A DNA stretch of 64,000 nt from Ferirhizobium litorale (GCA_030028905.1 JALDYZ010000001.1:496001-560000); one strand, 5' to 3'. Shown: positions 9,272 to 18,029, numbered from the stretch's first letter. The notes: a model not told the origin generated them from the letters alone. Numbers and translations are program-made.

Positions 9272-10092
9272 CTCTGGCTCTGGTTCTGGCTCTGCCCGGC
9301 ATTTTCGACCGTCACTGATACTTCAAGCTTCTCGCCCGGCGTACCGATCCGCATGCCGGATACGGGCGCCGCATCGCGGTAGCAGAGTCCCGAGGCAAGG
9401 CGCACGTAGCGGTCGTCCGGGCAAATGTCGTTGGCGGGATCAAAGCCCACCCAGCCGAGGCCGGAGATATGGGCTTCGCCCCAGGCGTGGGTCGCGGCGT
9501 GCTCGGCCTTGCCATCCATCATAAGATAGCCGGAGACATAGCGCGCCGGCATGCCAAGCGCACGGGCGGCGGTCACGAAGATATGGGCATGGTCCTGACA
9601 GACGCCGGTGCGCGCCTGCAGAGCCTGTTCGGCCGTGGTTTCCACGTTGCTTGAACCGGGCTGGTACTCGACTGTCTCGTGGATGGTGCCCATCAGGGCG
9701 TGCATGCGCGCCAGGTCCGTCTCACCATTGACCCCCTTGATCAGTTCCCGGATCAGGTTTCCGGGCCTGGTCTTCTCCGTTTCTCGGAGAAACAACCACA
9801 GCGGGCAGAAACCGCTATGCGGTCCAAGCACGCCACTATGGTCCTCTGTCTTGATCTCACCTTCCGCAACGATGCGGGTCACCTGCTGCTCGCCATCGAG
9901 GGAAACGAGGTTCACATGGTTCCCGAACTGGTCGTCATACTCGACCTCCGGCTTGGCACCTTCGACATGGAGCGACCAGTTCAGCACGTTCTGTCCCGGG
10001 ACGGTTGGCGGTGTCAGCCGCAGCCGCTGCAGAGAGAAGACTGATGGATCGTCATAGCGGTATTCGGTGATATGGCTGATTTTCAATCTCAT
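9268..10092 (-). CDS. Transglutaminase-like protein, third copy
   Basis: This 274-residue protein is a full transglutaminase family member with catalytic cysteine in TGVCQDHAHIFVTAARALG, histidine in ATHAWGEAHISGLGW and aspartate in GFDPAND. It begins MRLKISHITEYRYD, the usual start of the family members that travel with alpha-E genes. It is the last gene of a minus-strand operon with the alpha-E and ATP-grasp genes: the alpha-E gene stops 12 bases upstream of its start. The C-terminus ends in a Gln/Ser/Asn-rich tail. Confidence 0.87.
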   Translation of the reverse strand: MRLKISHITEYRYDDPSVFSLQRLRLTPPTVPGQNVLNWSLHVEGAKPEVEYDDQFGNHVNLVSLDGEQQVTRIVAEGEIKTEDHSGVLGPHSGFCPLWLFLRETEKTRPGNLIRELIKGVNGETDLARMHALMGTIHETVEYQPGSSNVETTAEQALQARTGVCQDHAHIFVTAARALGMPARYVSGYLMMDGKAEHAATHAWGEAHISGLGWVGFDPANDICPDDRYVRLASGLCYRDAAPVSGMRIGTPGEKLEVSVTVENAGQSQNQSQS

Positions 10093-10104
10093 CTGATATC
10101 CCGC

Positions 10105-11046
10105 CTATGCGTAGAACCGGTACCCGTCTGATATCTCCATCCCGAGCTGATTGTTGCGCGTGACGAAATCCTCAAGAAACTCGTGCAGTCCCTGATCCAT
10201 GATGTCCTTGATGCACTTCTTCTTTAGGTCCGAAGCGATTGCCTCGGCCGTGCCGTGGGCGGGAAGGCGTTCGCCGCATTCCAGCGCCAAATAGCCGAGT
10301 TCGCTGACGATCTTCTGGTAGCAGAAGGCAAGGGAGCGCGGCATCTGGCCGTTGAGGATCAGGAAGTGGGCGATATTCGACGGCTGGTACTCCGCGTCGT
10401 AGACCCAGCCGTAAGAGCGCTGCGCCGAGACCGAACGCAGGATCGATTCCCACTGCACGTTGTCGAGCGAGGAGCCGACATAGGCAATCGACGGCAGCAG
10501 CACGTAGTACTTCACGTCGAGTATCCGGCTTGTATTGTCGGCGCGCTCGATGAAAGTGCCTATACGGGCGAAATTGTAGATCTGGTTCCGGAGCTGGGTG
10601 CCGTGGAAGGCGCCACGTATGATGCCCGTCCGACGCTTGATGACCTCGATGATCTCCGGAAGCTCTGCTGGGTTCAATCTGGGGCCAAGCAACTGCTTGA
10701 GTTCGATCCAAGTTTCGTTGGTCGCTTCCCAGGTGTCGCGGGTGAGTGCCGTGCGCACCATGCGGGCATTGTTGCGCCCGAAGTCGATGCAGGACATGAC
10801 GCTCGAAGGATTGGCGAGGTCACGAAGCAGGTAGTCGACGGCATCGGCCGTGGTGACCTTGGGATGTACCTCGCCGAAGGCCTCGCGGACGCCGGCGCTC
10901 TGCAGCACGCCATCCCAATCCTCGTCCGACGCGCCGCTGCGGGTGAGCGACACGCGCAGCCCCGCATCGACCAGCCGGGCGATGTTCTCCGCCCGCTCGA
11001 TGTAGCGGAACATCCAGTACAATCCGTTTGCGGTTCTTCCGAGCAT
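10105..11046 (-). CDS. Alpha-E domain protein (DUF403, COG2307)
   Basis: This 313-residue, helix-rich protein begins MLGRTANGLYWMFRYIERAEN, the recognisable start of the alpha-E family. No catalytic motif is obvious. Family members are nearly always encoded beside a circularly permuted ATP-grasp protein and a transglutaminase, and the trio has been proposed to make or process peptide-like amides; the function is not established. It lies 3 bases downstream of the ATP-grasp gene and 12 bases upstream of the third transglutaminase, so all three are probably co-transcribed. Confidence 0.88.
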   Translation of the reverse strand: MLGRTANGLYWMFRYIERAENIARLVDAGLRVSLTRSGASDEDWDGVLQSAGVREAFGEVHPKVTTADAVDYLLRDLANPSSVMSCIDFGRNNARMVRTALTRDTWEATNETWIELKQLLGPRLNPAELPEIIEVIKRRTGIIRGAFHGTQLRNQIYNFARIGTFIERADNTSRILDVKYYVLLPSIAYVGSSLDNVQWESILRSVSAQRSYGWVYDAEYQPSNIAHFLILNGQMPRSLAFCYQKIVSELGYLALECGERLPAHGTAEAIASDLKKKCIKDIMDQGLHEFLEDFVTRNNQLGMEISDGYRFYA

Positions 11047-11049
11047 CGG

Positions 11050-12483
11050 TCAGTCCTCCAACACCCAGGTATCCTTGGTGCCGCCCCCCTGGCTGGAGTT
11101 GACCACGAGCGAGCCCTGCTTCAGTGCCACGCGGGTTAGGCCGCCGGGGATGATCTTTACCTTGTCGGACACGAGAACATAGGGACGCAGGTCCACGTGG
11201 CGGGGCGCAATGCCCTTGTTGACGAGGATCGGCACGGTGGAGAGCGATAGCGTCGGCTGGGCGATGTAGTTGCCGGGGCGCGCCTTCAGCTTCTCGGCAA
11301 AGATGGCGCGCTCCTTCTTTGACGCTGTCGGCCCGACCAGCATGCCATAGCCGCCGGAGCCGTGCACTTCCTTGACCACCAGGTCGGCCAGGTTTTCCAG
11401 CACGTATTTCAGGCTGCTGGGCTCGGAGCAGCGCCAGGTGGGGACGTTCTCGAGGATCGCCTTGCGGCCGGTGTAGAACTCGACGATCTCGGGCATGTAC
11501 GAATAGATCGCCTTGTCGTCGGAGATCCCGGTCCCGGGGGCATTGGCAATGGTGATGTGGCCGGCGCGATAGACGTCCATGATGCCGGGGATGCCCAGCG
11601 CCGAGTCCGGACGGAAGGTCAGGGGGTCGAGGAAATCGTCGTCGACACGACGGTAGAGCACGTCGATCGCCTCGTAGCCGCGGGTCGTGCGCATCTTGAC
11701 CTTGCCGTCGATGACGCGCAGGTCCGAGCCTTCGACCAGTTCGACGCCCATCATGTCGGCGAGGAAGGAATGCTCGTAGTAGGCCGAATTGTAGATGCCG
11801 GGGGTCAGCACCGCGACGCGCGGTTTGCCCTTGCAGCCGGGAGGCGCCAGCGATGCCAGGCTCTGGCGCAATAGATAGGGATAATCCTCGACCGGCCGCA
11901 CCTTGTTGGCGTGAAACAGTTCCGGGAACATCTGCATCATCGTCTCGCGGTTTTCCAGCATGTAGCTGACACCGGAAGGCGTGCGGGCGTTGTCTTCGAG
12001 CACGTAGAACTCATCCTCGCCGGTGCGAACGATATCGGTGCCGACGATATGGGTGTAGACGCCGCCCGGCGGCCGGAAGCCGATCATCTGGGGAAGGAAG
12101 GCTTCGTTCTTCTCGATCAGTTCGCGCGGGATGCGGCCGGCGCGGATGATTTCCTGCTTATGGTAGATGTCGTCGAGGAAGGCGTTGAGGGCGATCACCC
12201 GCTGCTCGATGCCTTGGGCGAGCTTTCGCCATTCGCGACCGGAGATGATGCGGGGGATGATGTCGAAGGGGATGAGCTTTTCGGAGGAGTCGGCGTGGCC
12301 ATAGACTGCAAAGGTAATGCCGGTCTTTCGAAAGATGTTCTCGGCGTCCCGGGACTTGGCGATCAGATGAGCCCTGTCCTGACTCGAATACCACTCGAAG
12401 TAGTCTTGATATGGCTGGCGCGGAGCTTGGTCCGCCTTAATCATTTCATCGAATGCCAACAGCGAACTCCCCTTTTTCTTCAT
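11050..12483 (-). CDS. Circularly permuted ATP-grasp type 2 protein (COG2308)
   Basis: This 477-residue protein belongs to the circularly permuted ATP-grasp family (formerly DUF404/DUF407). Recognisable stretches are FYVLEDNARTPSGVSYMLENR, KEVHGSGGYGMLVGP and the C-terminal GGGTKDTWVLED. ATP-grasp enzymes join a carboxylate to an amine through an acyl phosphate, so this is the presumed ligase of the locus. The ATG at 12483 (MKKKGSSLLAF) is chosen over an upstream TTG at 12510. It is the first gene of the minus-strand operon. A TTGAGT/ACTCAA palindrome abuts the start codon and a second dyad lies about 40 bases further upstream. Confidence 0.87.
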   Translation of the reverse strand: MKKKGSSLLAFDEMIKADQAPRQPYQDYFEWYSSQDRAHLIAKSRDAENIFRKTGITFAVYGHADSSEKLIPFDIIPRIISGREWRKLAQGIEQRVIALNAFLDDIYHKQEIIRAGRIPRELIEKNEAFLPQMIGFRPPGGVYTHIVGTDIVRTGEDEFYVLEDNARTPSGVSYMLENRETMMQMFPELFHANKVRPVEDYPYLLRQSLASLAPPGCKGKPRVAVLTPGIYNSAYYEHSFLADMMGVELVEGSDLRVIDGKVKMRTTRGYEAIDVLYRRVDDDFLDPLTFRPDSALGIPGIMDVYRAGHITIANAPGTGISDDKAIYSYMPEIVEFYTGRKAILENVPTWRCSEPSSLKYVLENLADLVVKEVHGSGGYGMLVGPTASKKERAIFAEKLKARPGNYIAQPTLSLSTVPILVNKGIAPRHVDLRPYVLVSDKVKIIPGGLTRVALKQGSLVVNSSQGGGTKDTWVLED

Positions 12484-12497
12484 TTGAGTACACTCAA
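12484..12497. promoter_or_regulatory. Palindrome abutting the ATP-grasp start codon
   Basis: TTGAGT (12484-12489), AC, ACTCAA (12492-12497) is a perfect 6-bp dyad ending one base from the minus-strand ATG. It occupies the place of a Shine-Dalgarno site, and no purine-rich site is visible. It could be an operator or an RNA element; chance is possible. Confidence 0.35.
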
Positions 12498-12525
12498 TGA
12501 AGCAATGCAAGAAGCGTGCGCGTTC

Positions 12526-12546
12526 GCGGCAAAAGTTTTTTGCCGC
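12526..12546. promoter_or_regulatory. 9-bp inverted repeat upstream of the ATP-grasp operon
   Basis: GCGGCAAAA (12526-12534), GTT, TTTTGCCGC (12538-12546) is a perfect dyad 43-63 bases upstream of the ATP-grasp start, where an operator is expected. It is not followed by a T-run on the minus strand. Confidence 0.45.
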
Positions 12547-12781
12547 CCTGGTACGGACGTTCCTATGGCTGGAACAAGTACGTTTGCAGCCACATTCGCC
12601 GGTGGAACAGCCTGCCTTGGAACGTCATGATCGTTGCCTGTGCGACTGCTCTTTTTTTCGGCATGAGATGACAGAAATGGTTACGTCATTGGCCGGGACC
12701 AGGGGGTGCTGCGCTCGGCGGGGAGACGCGGTGTTCAACCCCGGAGCCATGCCAGTGGGTCTTCCGATCGGCACTGGGTAC

Positions 12782-12811
12782 AAAAAAGGCGGCAGGATCG
12801 CTCCCGCCGCC
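12782..12811 (-). terminator. Rho-independent terminator of the DEAD-box helicase gene
   Basis: On the minus strand the stem at 12811-12788 (GGCGGC paired with GCCGCC, extended past one mismatch) is followed by six T residues (12787-12782). It starts about 26 bases after the helicase stop. Confidence 0.85.
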
Positions 12812-12837
12812 CGGCATGATTTCATCGATCTGGCCGC

Positions 12838-14394
12838 TCAGGCCTGTTCGCGACGCTGGCCGTTGCGGCTGCCGGAGTTGTGCCGCACGGCGCCGTTGCG
12901 GTTCGGGCGACCCTGGTGATTGTCGCGCGCTGCCCCGGACTCATGGGCATGCGCGGCGCCGCCCTGACCCTTGCGGTGGGGCTTGCGGGCCGGACGACCG
13001 CCATCACCTTTTTCGGCGCCCGGCGCCCGTTCATTGGCGCGCTGGCCGCGGAAATCGGCGTTGCGGTTGTTCTCGCGCTGCTCCGGGCGCTCGCGGCGTT
13101 CGCCACGACCTTCACCCTCTGCGGCACGTCCCTCGCCATTGCCGAAGCGCTGGCGCGGCGGGCGCTGGCCGCGACCTTCGGGGCGACCCTGGCCATTGCC
13201 ATTGCCACCGCGGCCACGGTTGCCGGAACGGGCGTTGCCGGCAGGTCCGCGGCCGAGATCGGCGGGGCGTTCGCCGCCGCCCGTTGCGATCTCGATGCCC
13301 ATAAGGCGTTCGATGTCGCGCAGGAGGCGATGCTCGTCCGGGGAGCAGAAGGCGATCGCAATGCCGTCGCGACCGGCACGCGCGGTGCGGCCGATACGGT
13401 GCACGTAGGCGTCCGGAACTTCCGGCAGGTCGTAGTTGTAGACGTGGGTGACGTCCGGGATGTCAATGCCGCGGGCGGCGACGTCAGTCGCAACGAGGAC
13501 GCTGATATCGCCGTCCTTGAACCCCTTCAATGCCCGCTCGCGCTGGCCCTGGCTCTTGTTGCCGTGGATCGAGGCGGCGGCATAGCCGACGTGGTCGAGG
13601 TGCTTCGAAAGCTTCTCGGCGCCATGCTTGGTGCGCAGGAAGACGATCGCGCGGCCCTTGGGATTGGCGTTGAGCTGCTGCTTGAGGATCTCGGTCTTGT
13701 CGTTCTTTCCGCCAACGAAGTGGACATACTGCTCGACCTTGTCGGCAGCCTTGCCGGGGGGCGTGACCTCGACCTTGACCGGATCGGTCAGGTAGTCGGC
13801 GGCGAGATCGGCGATGGTCTTCGGCATGGTTGCGGAAAACAGCAGCGTCTGGCGGTTCTTCGGCACAAGCTTCGAGATCTTGCGCAGATCGTGGATAAAG
13901 CCGAGGTCGAGCATCTGGTCGGCCTCGTCGAGAACAAGATAGCGGCCCTGGGTCAGGGTCACAGACTTGCGGGAAATGAGATCGAGCAGGCGGCCGGGCG
14001 TCGCAACCAGGATGTCCACACCGCGCGAAAGCTGGTCGTGCTGCCGGTTGATGGAGACGCCACCGACGACAACGCCGACCTTGATCGGTGTATTCTTGAC
14101 GAAGATCCTGAGATTGGCGGCAATCTGGTTTACCAGTTCGCGGGTCGGTGCGAGCACGAGGGCCCGGATGTTGCGCGGATCGGGGCGCTTGTCGTCGGCG
14201 GTGAGCTTTTCGATCATCGGCAGGCCGAAGGCGGCCGTCTTGCCGGTACCGGTCTGGGCGAGGCCGATCAGGTCGCGGCCCTCGAGGACGAGTGGGATTG
14301 CATTTTCCTGGATCGGGGTGGGCTTTTCGTAGCCCTGCTGTGAAAGAGTGGCGACAATCTGCTTGGACAGGCCAAGCTCATGAAAGCTGGTCAA
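12838..14394 (-). CDS. DEAD-box RNA helicase, RhlE-like
   Basis: This ATP-dependent RNA helicase is about 518 residues from the TTG at 14394 (LTSFHELGLSKQ). An AAAGG site lies 9 bases before that codon, and no ATG is available before the Q motif. Motifs in order are the Q motif (GYEKPTPIQ, near 21-29), Walker A AQTGTGKT (46-53), VLDEADQML, SATMP and HRIGRTARAG. The last 130 or so residues are a basic, low-complexity Arg/Gly/Asn-rich tail with RGG-like repeats, typical of rhizobial RhlE proteins and likely to bind RNA. Such helicases act in ribosome assembly and mRNA decay, often in the cold. It is a single-gene unit with its own terminator. Confidence 0.92.
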   Translation of the reverse strand: MTSFHELGLSKQIVATLSQQGYEKPTPIQENAIPLVLEGRDLIGLAQTGTGKTAAFGLPMIEKLTADDKRPDPRNIRALVLAPTRELVNQIAANLRIFVKNTPIKVGVVVGGVSINRQHDQLSRGVDILVATPGRLLDLISRKSVTLTQGRYLVLDEADQMLDLGFIHDLRKISKLVPKNRQTLLFSATMPKTIADLAADYLTDPVKVEVTPPGKAADKVEQYVHFVGGKNDKTEILKQQLNANPKGRAIVFLRTKHGAEKLSKHLDHVGYAAASIHGNKSQGQRERALKGFKDGDISVLVATDVAARGIDIPDVTHVYNYDLPEVPDAYVHRIGRTARAGRDGIAIAFCSPDEHRLLRDIERLMGIEIATGGGERPADLGRGPAGNARSGNRGRGGNGNGQGRPEGRGQRPPRQRFGNGEGRAAEGEGRGERRERPEQRENNRNADFRGQRANERAPGAEKGDGGRPARKPHRKGQGGAAHAHESGAARDNHQGRPNRNGAVRHNSGSRNGQRREQA

Positions 14395-14702
14395 AATAAA
14401 ACCTTTCGGGGCGCCAAAAATCACATGCCCGGTCCAGCACCATGCTGTCCGGTTTACCTTTGGCGTCAAGAACCCCGCGTGAAGTGGGAACTTGTGTGTT
14501 GGAAAAAGCTTTCCAGCGCGTCCTAGCGGCCATTTGGGCCGTCTATTTCTCAAGCGCTTTTGTCCTTCTCTTGCGGGTCCTAACAATACGCAAGGGCACG
14601 CTCACGCGGCGGCCGGAAGGTGAAAGCTGAGCCGCATTTGGAGGCAAACGGGATGAAAGTCAAGTGTTTGTTTCGCACTTGCGAAAATGCGGCACCCGGA
14701 AA
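14395..14702. other. 308-base gene-free stretch upstream of the helicase
   Basis: No supported gene is seen. It must hold the helicase promoter and a leader of unknown length. Small inverted repeats are present (CGGCC/GGCCG at 14527-14541; TTTCGC/GCGAAA at 14671-14686, the latter just downstream of the alkC-like stop and possibly a weak terminator). Nothing else stands out. Confidence 0.5.
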
Positions 14703-15803
14703 TCAGTCCATGACCAGGGTGAAATCCGACGTTGCAAGCTCCGCGCCGTTTACCAAAACAACGAGGCGATGCACGCCCGGATAATACCGGCGCGTGGTGA
14801 TCGGCCGGAATGTGTGCATCTTCGACAGTTCCTTCGTCTCGCCCGGTGCAAGGGCGATCGACTTCCATTTGAAGACCTTGGCGGAGAGCGAACCGTCCGC
14901 CTTGCGATGATGGATGGCATAGTCGACCATTGCCTGCTTCGGCGTGGTCGCCGAATTGTGAATGCAGGCGGAGAACGCCAGCGCCGCGCCGAAACGGACA
15001 TCATCGCTGGTCACATCGAGACCACACACCAAGCCTGCGGCATCGCCGAAGCCGAAATTGGCAAGCGCCTTGGCATGGCCCTTCTTGAACAGGGTGCGCG
15101 AGGCATGGCGCAACAGGGTGCGTCGATTGTCCGACGCGTCCGGCATATGGCGCTCGACGAATTCGGCGACGAGCAGGGGATGATCTTTGGCGATGTCGTT
15201 CAGACTGTTGGCGACGGAGCGACGCACATAGTCCTCCGGGTCGTCGAGCAGCGCTTCAAGGATTGGCAACACCGGTCGGGGATCCTCGACGAGGCGCGGC
15301 AGCCGCATGGCCCAGGGCAGGCGGGGCCGCGTTCCCTCGCTTGCAAGCCGCCGGACATGATGGTTCTCCTCCGTTACCCATTCCGAAATGATGGCCAAAG
15401 CACGCTCCTGATCGGCGTGGATGAACGGCCGGATGCCGAATTCGGCGGTGAAATGTGGCGTCAGTTTCTTGAGCAAGGCCAGCGAGAGTTCGAAGTCCTC
15501 GAGGCCGCGCTTGGCGACAAACTGGTTGACGGGCAGCAGCATCCACTGGGTCAAGCCCGGGCGATCCGCCTCCGGCAGGCTGTCGGCAAGCACTGCGGCG
15601 GCCTCGGCAAAGGAGGATGCTAGTGTTTCGATCAGTGCGTCGCGAATCTGCAGCGAGCGCTGCATCAGTTCGAGTTGCTCAAGGCCGCGTGTTGCAACAG
15701 TGAAGAAACGCTCGGCGTCGAAGCGGCGATCGACGGACTTGATGGAGGTCGCCATGTTGGCGACGAGTTCCGGATGCAGCAGGTTCTTCAATGCTTCGGC
15801 CAT
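14703..15803 (-). CDS. DNA alkylation repair protein, AlkC-like with C-terminal Ig-like domain
   Basis: The 366-residue protein has a helical HEAT-like body (repeats visible around VEDPRPVLPILEALLDDP and YVRRSVANSLNDIAKDHP). It ends in a beta-rich region of about 90 residues from GSLSAKVFKWKSIALAPGE to the end, which resembles the Ig-like domain of some AlkC proteins. AlkC enzymes are DNA glycosylases that remove 3-methyladenine and related cationic lesions. The ATG at 15803 (MAEALKNLLHPEL) fits the family; upstream codons read as spacer. It diverges from a WYL regulator gene across 155 bases. Confidence 0.83.
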   Translation of the reverse strand: MAEALKNLLHPELVANMATSIKSVDRRFDAERFFTVATRGLEQLELMQRSLQIRDALIETLASSFAEAAAVLADSLPEADRPGLTQWMLLPVNQFVAKRGLEDFELSLALLKKLTPHFTAEFGIRPFIHADQERALAIISEWVTEENHHVRRLASEGTRPRLPWAMRLPRLVEDPRPVLPILEALLDDPEDYVRRSVANSLNDIAKDHPLLVAEFVERHMPDASDNRRTLLRHASRTLFKKGHAKALANFGFGDAAGLVCGLDVTSDDVRFGAALAFSACIHNSATTPKQAMVDYAIHHRKADGSLSAKVFKWKSIALAPGETKELSKMHTFRPITTRRYYPGVHRLVVLVNGAELATSDFTLVMD

Positions 15804-15958
15804 GGAGAATTCTTTCTTTGACAAGGTGTTCGATCGTGCAAGACAAGGTTCCAAGCGAATCTTCTGCCTGTCGCGGTGCGCTGGTCTTGCAGTCCGCTCC
15901 GGACTAAAGCACAGTCCTACTGACAGCCTTATGGCCATTGCCTTCCCGAGCGTGAAAA

Positions 15959-16633
15959 ATGAGACCCGCCGACCGCCTGTTCCGGATTATCCAGTTGATG
16001 CGCGCGAAGGGGCGGGCGATGACCGCTGCCGAAATCGCCGAGGCAATGGAGGTTGCGCCGCGCACGATCTACCGCGACATGGAGCACCTGGTTGCCTCGG
16101 GCGCGCCGATCGACGGGGAGCGCGGCGTCGGCTACATGCTGCGCGAAGCCTTCGATGCGCCGCCACTCGCCTTCACCTATGAACAACTGGAGGCACTGGC
16201 TTTCGGGGTGCGGGCGGTGCGCATGCTTGGCGATCCGACGCTTGCGCAGGCGGCGCGAGAGGCCCTGGAAAAGATCGAGCGCCAGTTGCCTCCGGAACAT
16301 GCGGACAGGCTGCGGACTGCGCCGCTTTTTGCATTTCGCTCGTCCTGGCAGCCCCAACCGCCGTCGCATCTCGGCAATATTCGCAAGGCGATCGCCCAGA
16401 AGCGCAAGATCACCATTGGCTATGTAAGCCTCTCCGAAGAGATGACGTCGCGTACCGTCTGGCCCCTTGGCCTCAGCGTTTTCGGTCATCTGTGGCTGAT
16501 GACGTCGTGGTGCGAGCTGCGTAACGATTTCCGCGATTTCCGTCTCGACCGCATCCAGTCGCTGCAGGTGGAGCGCCAGCGCTTCGAGGCCGGCCCCGGC
16601 CAGGACCTCGACGCCTACCAGACCCGCGGCTGA
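15959..16633 (+). CDS. YafY-type HTH/WYL transcriptional regulator
   Basis: This 224-residue regulator has an N-terminal helix-turn-helix (residues about 1-60: DRLFRIIQLMRAKGRAMTA then EIAEAMEVAPRTIYRDMEHL) and a C-terminal WYL domain ending in WCELRNDFRDFRLDRI. WYL regulators sense ligands or nucleic acid and several control DNA-damage genes. It is divergent from the AlkC-like gene, so it probably controls that gene and itself; this is inference from layout. No palindrome strong enough to name as its operator was found. Confidence 0.88.
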   Translation: MRPADRLFRIIQLMRAKGRAMTAAEIAEAMEVAPRTIYRDMEHLVASGAPIDGERGVGYMLREAFDAPPLAFTYEQLEALAFGVRAVRMLGDPTLAQAAREALEKIERQLPPEHADRLRTAPLFAFRSSWQPQPPSHLGNIRKAIAQKRKITIGYVSLSEEMTSRTVWPLGLSVFGHLWLMTSWCELRNDFRDFRLDRIQSLQVERQRFEAGPGQDLDAYQTRG

Positions 16634-16738
16634 CTGCACTCAAAGCGTGGTGGCGGTAACGATCAGGTAAGGTTAACGCATTCTTTAAATCATGCGTGTT
16701 AGGTCTCTGGAGAGCGACGGTTTCCGGGGACTTGGATA

Positions 16739-18019
16739 TTGGCTGCAGCGCAGGACGATTTGCTGACGATGGCATGCCGAAGGATCATCGATCTGGACAC
16801 GCCGGCCTGCGTCAAGAATTCCGAGCTTCGCTACGTTGCCGTCAACCGGGCCTATGCCGATTTCTTCGGGATCGAGATGGAGGCCTTCGCCGGCCTGCGC
16901 AGCAGCGATCTGATCAGTGGAGAAGAGATCGAAACCCGCGAAGACGTGGAGCGCCGTGCGATCGTGTTCGGCACCGAGGAATCGGTCACCTTCCTCGACC
17001 CCGCCACCAACGCCCGCCATTCGATGCTGGTCGAGCGCTTCCAGCCAGATGACGACTCCATCTTCCTGTTCAGCATGTTCCATCAGGCGCCGCCGGCCAC
17101 TGCCGGGGACCAGGCAATACGCAGAGAAAACAATCCCATGCCCTATGCAATGCCCTTGAACCCATTTGTCGAAGCAATGACGACCATTATCGAGGCAGGC
17201 GCCGTGCAGCAGCCGATCGACCAGATCCGCGGGGCGCGCGTGCTGGCCGTTAGTGACGACGCCTGCAATTGCGAGACGCTTGCGGATCTGTTGTCGAAAT
17301 GGGCGCTGGACGGCCATGCAGCCGAGAATGGCGCCATGGGATTTGCCGTGATCGAGGCAGCCCACGGATACGGCGGGCCGGTCGAATGCCTGCTTGTCGA
17401 CAGCGATCCGGATGGGGACGAACTGATCCGGCGCGTCCGCAGCGACGCGCGTTTCGCAAACCTGCCCGTCATCCTGCTGGGGGGGGAAACAAGCTCCCCC
17501 TTTCCTTTGGTGACGAGTATTCCTAGCCCCGTGAGGGACGATACCATTCGTGCGGCCCTGGTCGATGCGATCCAGTCGAAACGGCGCTGCGATCCGCCGG
17601 CCCCGCAGGAGCGGGCCGGGCTCGACGTGCTGGTGGCCGAAGACAACCGGGTGCACCAGATCGTCTTCGAGCGCATCTTGTCGATGACCGGGCTCAGCTA
17701 TCTCATCGTCGGCAATGGACGTGCAGCGGTGGAGGCCTGGGAAACGCATCGGCCGTCGATGGTCGTGATGGATGTGCTGCTGCCGGCGATCAGCGGGTTT
17801 CAGGCCGCACGCGAGATCCGCCAGCGCGAACGCAAGTCGGCCGATCCGGCCCGCGTGCCGATCGTCGGGGTGACGTCCTACTCTCCGGAAATCGATCGCA
17901 GCCTTTGCCTCGACGCCGGAATGGACGACCAGATCGTCAAGCCGCTCAGCCCGGAACCGCTTGTCGCGAAGATATCCGAATGGTTGCGGCGCGACATCGC
18001 GATCGCGTCGGCGGGATAG
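16739..18019 (+). CDS. Orphan PAS/receiver-domain protein
   Basis: This 426-residue signalling protein appears to have a PAS-like sensor (about 15-115), a degenerate receiver-like region (about 155-280, with LLVDSDPDGDE) and a canonical receiver at the C-terminus. The last has acidic residues in VLVAEDNR, the phospho-acceptor in VVMDVLLP, Thr in GVTSYS and Lys in QIVKPLSP. There is no histidine kinase core and no DNA-binding output domain. No partner kinase is nearby. The TTG at 16739 follows a GGGGA stretch; an ATG at 16769 is an alternative start. An eight-G run and hairpin lie inside the gene at 17479-17500. Confidence 0.75.
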   Translation: MAAAQDDLLTMACRRIIDLDTPACVKNSELRYVAVNRAYADFFGIEMEAFAGLRSSDLISGEEIETREDVERRAIVFGTEESVTFLDPATNARHSMLVERFQPDDDSIFLFSMFHQAPPATAGDQAIRRENNPMPYAMPLNPFVEAMTTIIEAGAVQQPIDQIRGARVLAVSDDACNCETLADLLSKWALDGHAAENGAMGFAVIEAAHGYGGPVECLLVDSDPDGDELIRRVRSDARFANLPVILLGGETSSPFPLVTSIPSPVRDDTIRAALVDAIQSKRRCDPPAPQERAGLDVLVAEDNRVHQIVFERILSMTGLSYLIVGNGRAAVEAWETHRPSMVVMDVLLPAISGFQAAREIRQRERKSADPARVPIVGVTSYSPEIDRSLCLDAGMDDQIVKPLSPEPLVAKISEWLRRDIAIASAG

Positions 18020-18029
18020 CGCCTAGCGG

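Larger units (their letters stand above)
12484..12837. other. 354-base gene-free stretch before the ATP-grasp operon
   Basis: No convincing gene is seen on either strand. The stretch holds the start-proximal palindrome, a 9-bp inverted repeat at 12526-12546 and the helicase terminator at 12782-12811. It must contain the promoter of the minus-strand ATP-grasp/alpha-E/transglutaminase operon, but I could not pick a convincing -35/-10 pair. Confidence 0.6.

Noticed and set aside
12497..12919. A 140-codon plus-strand frame in the gap before the helicase
   Set aside because: It runs through the helicase terminator and into its 3' end, has no ribosome site and shows no protein-like pattern.
12880..14343. 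A 487-codon plus-strand frame
   Set aside because: It mirrors the DEAD-box helicase, including its Arg/Gly-rich tail, and shows no family motif.
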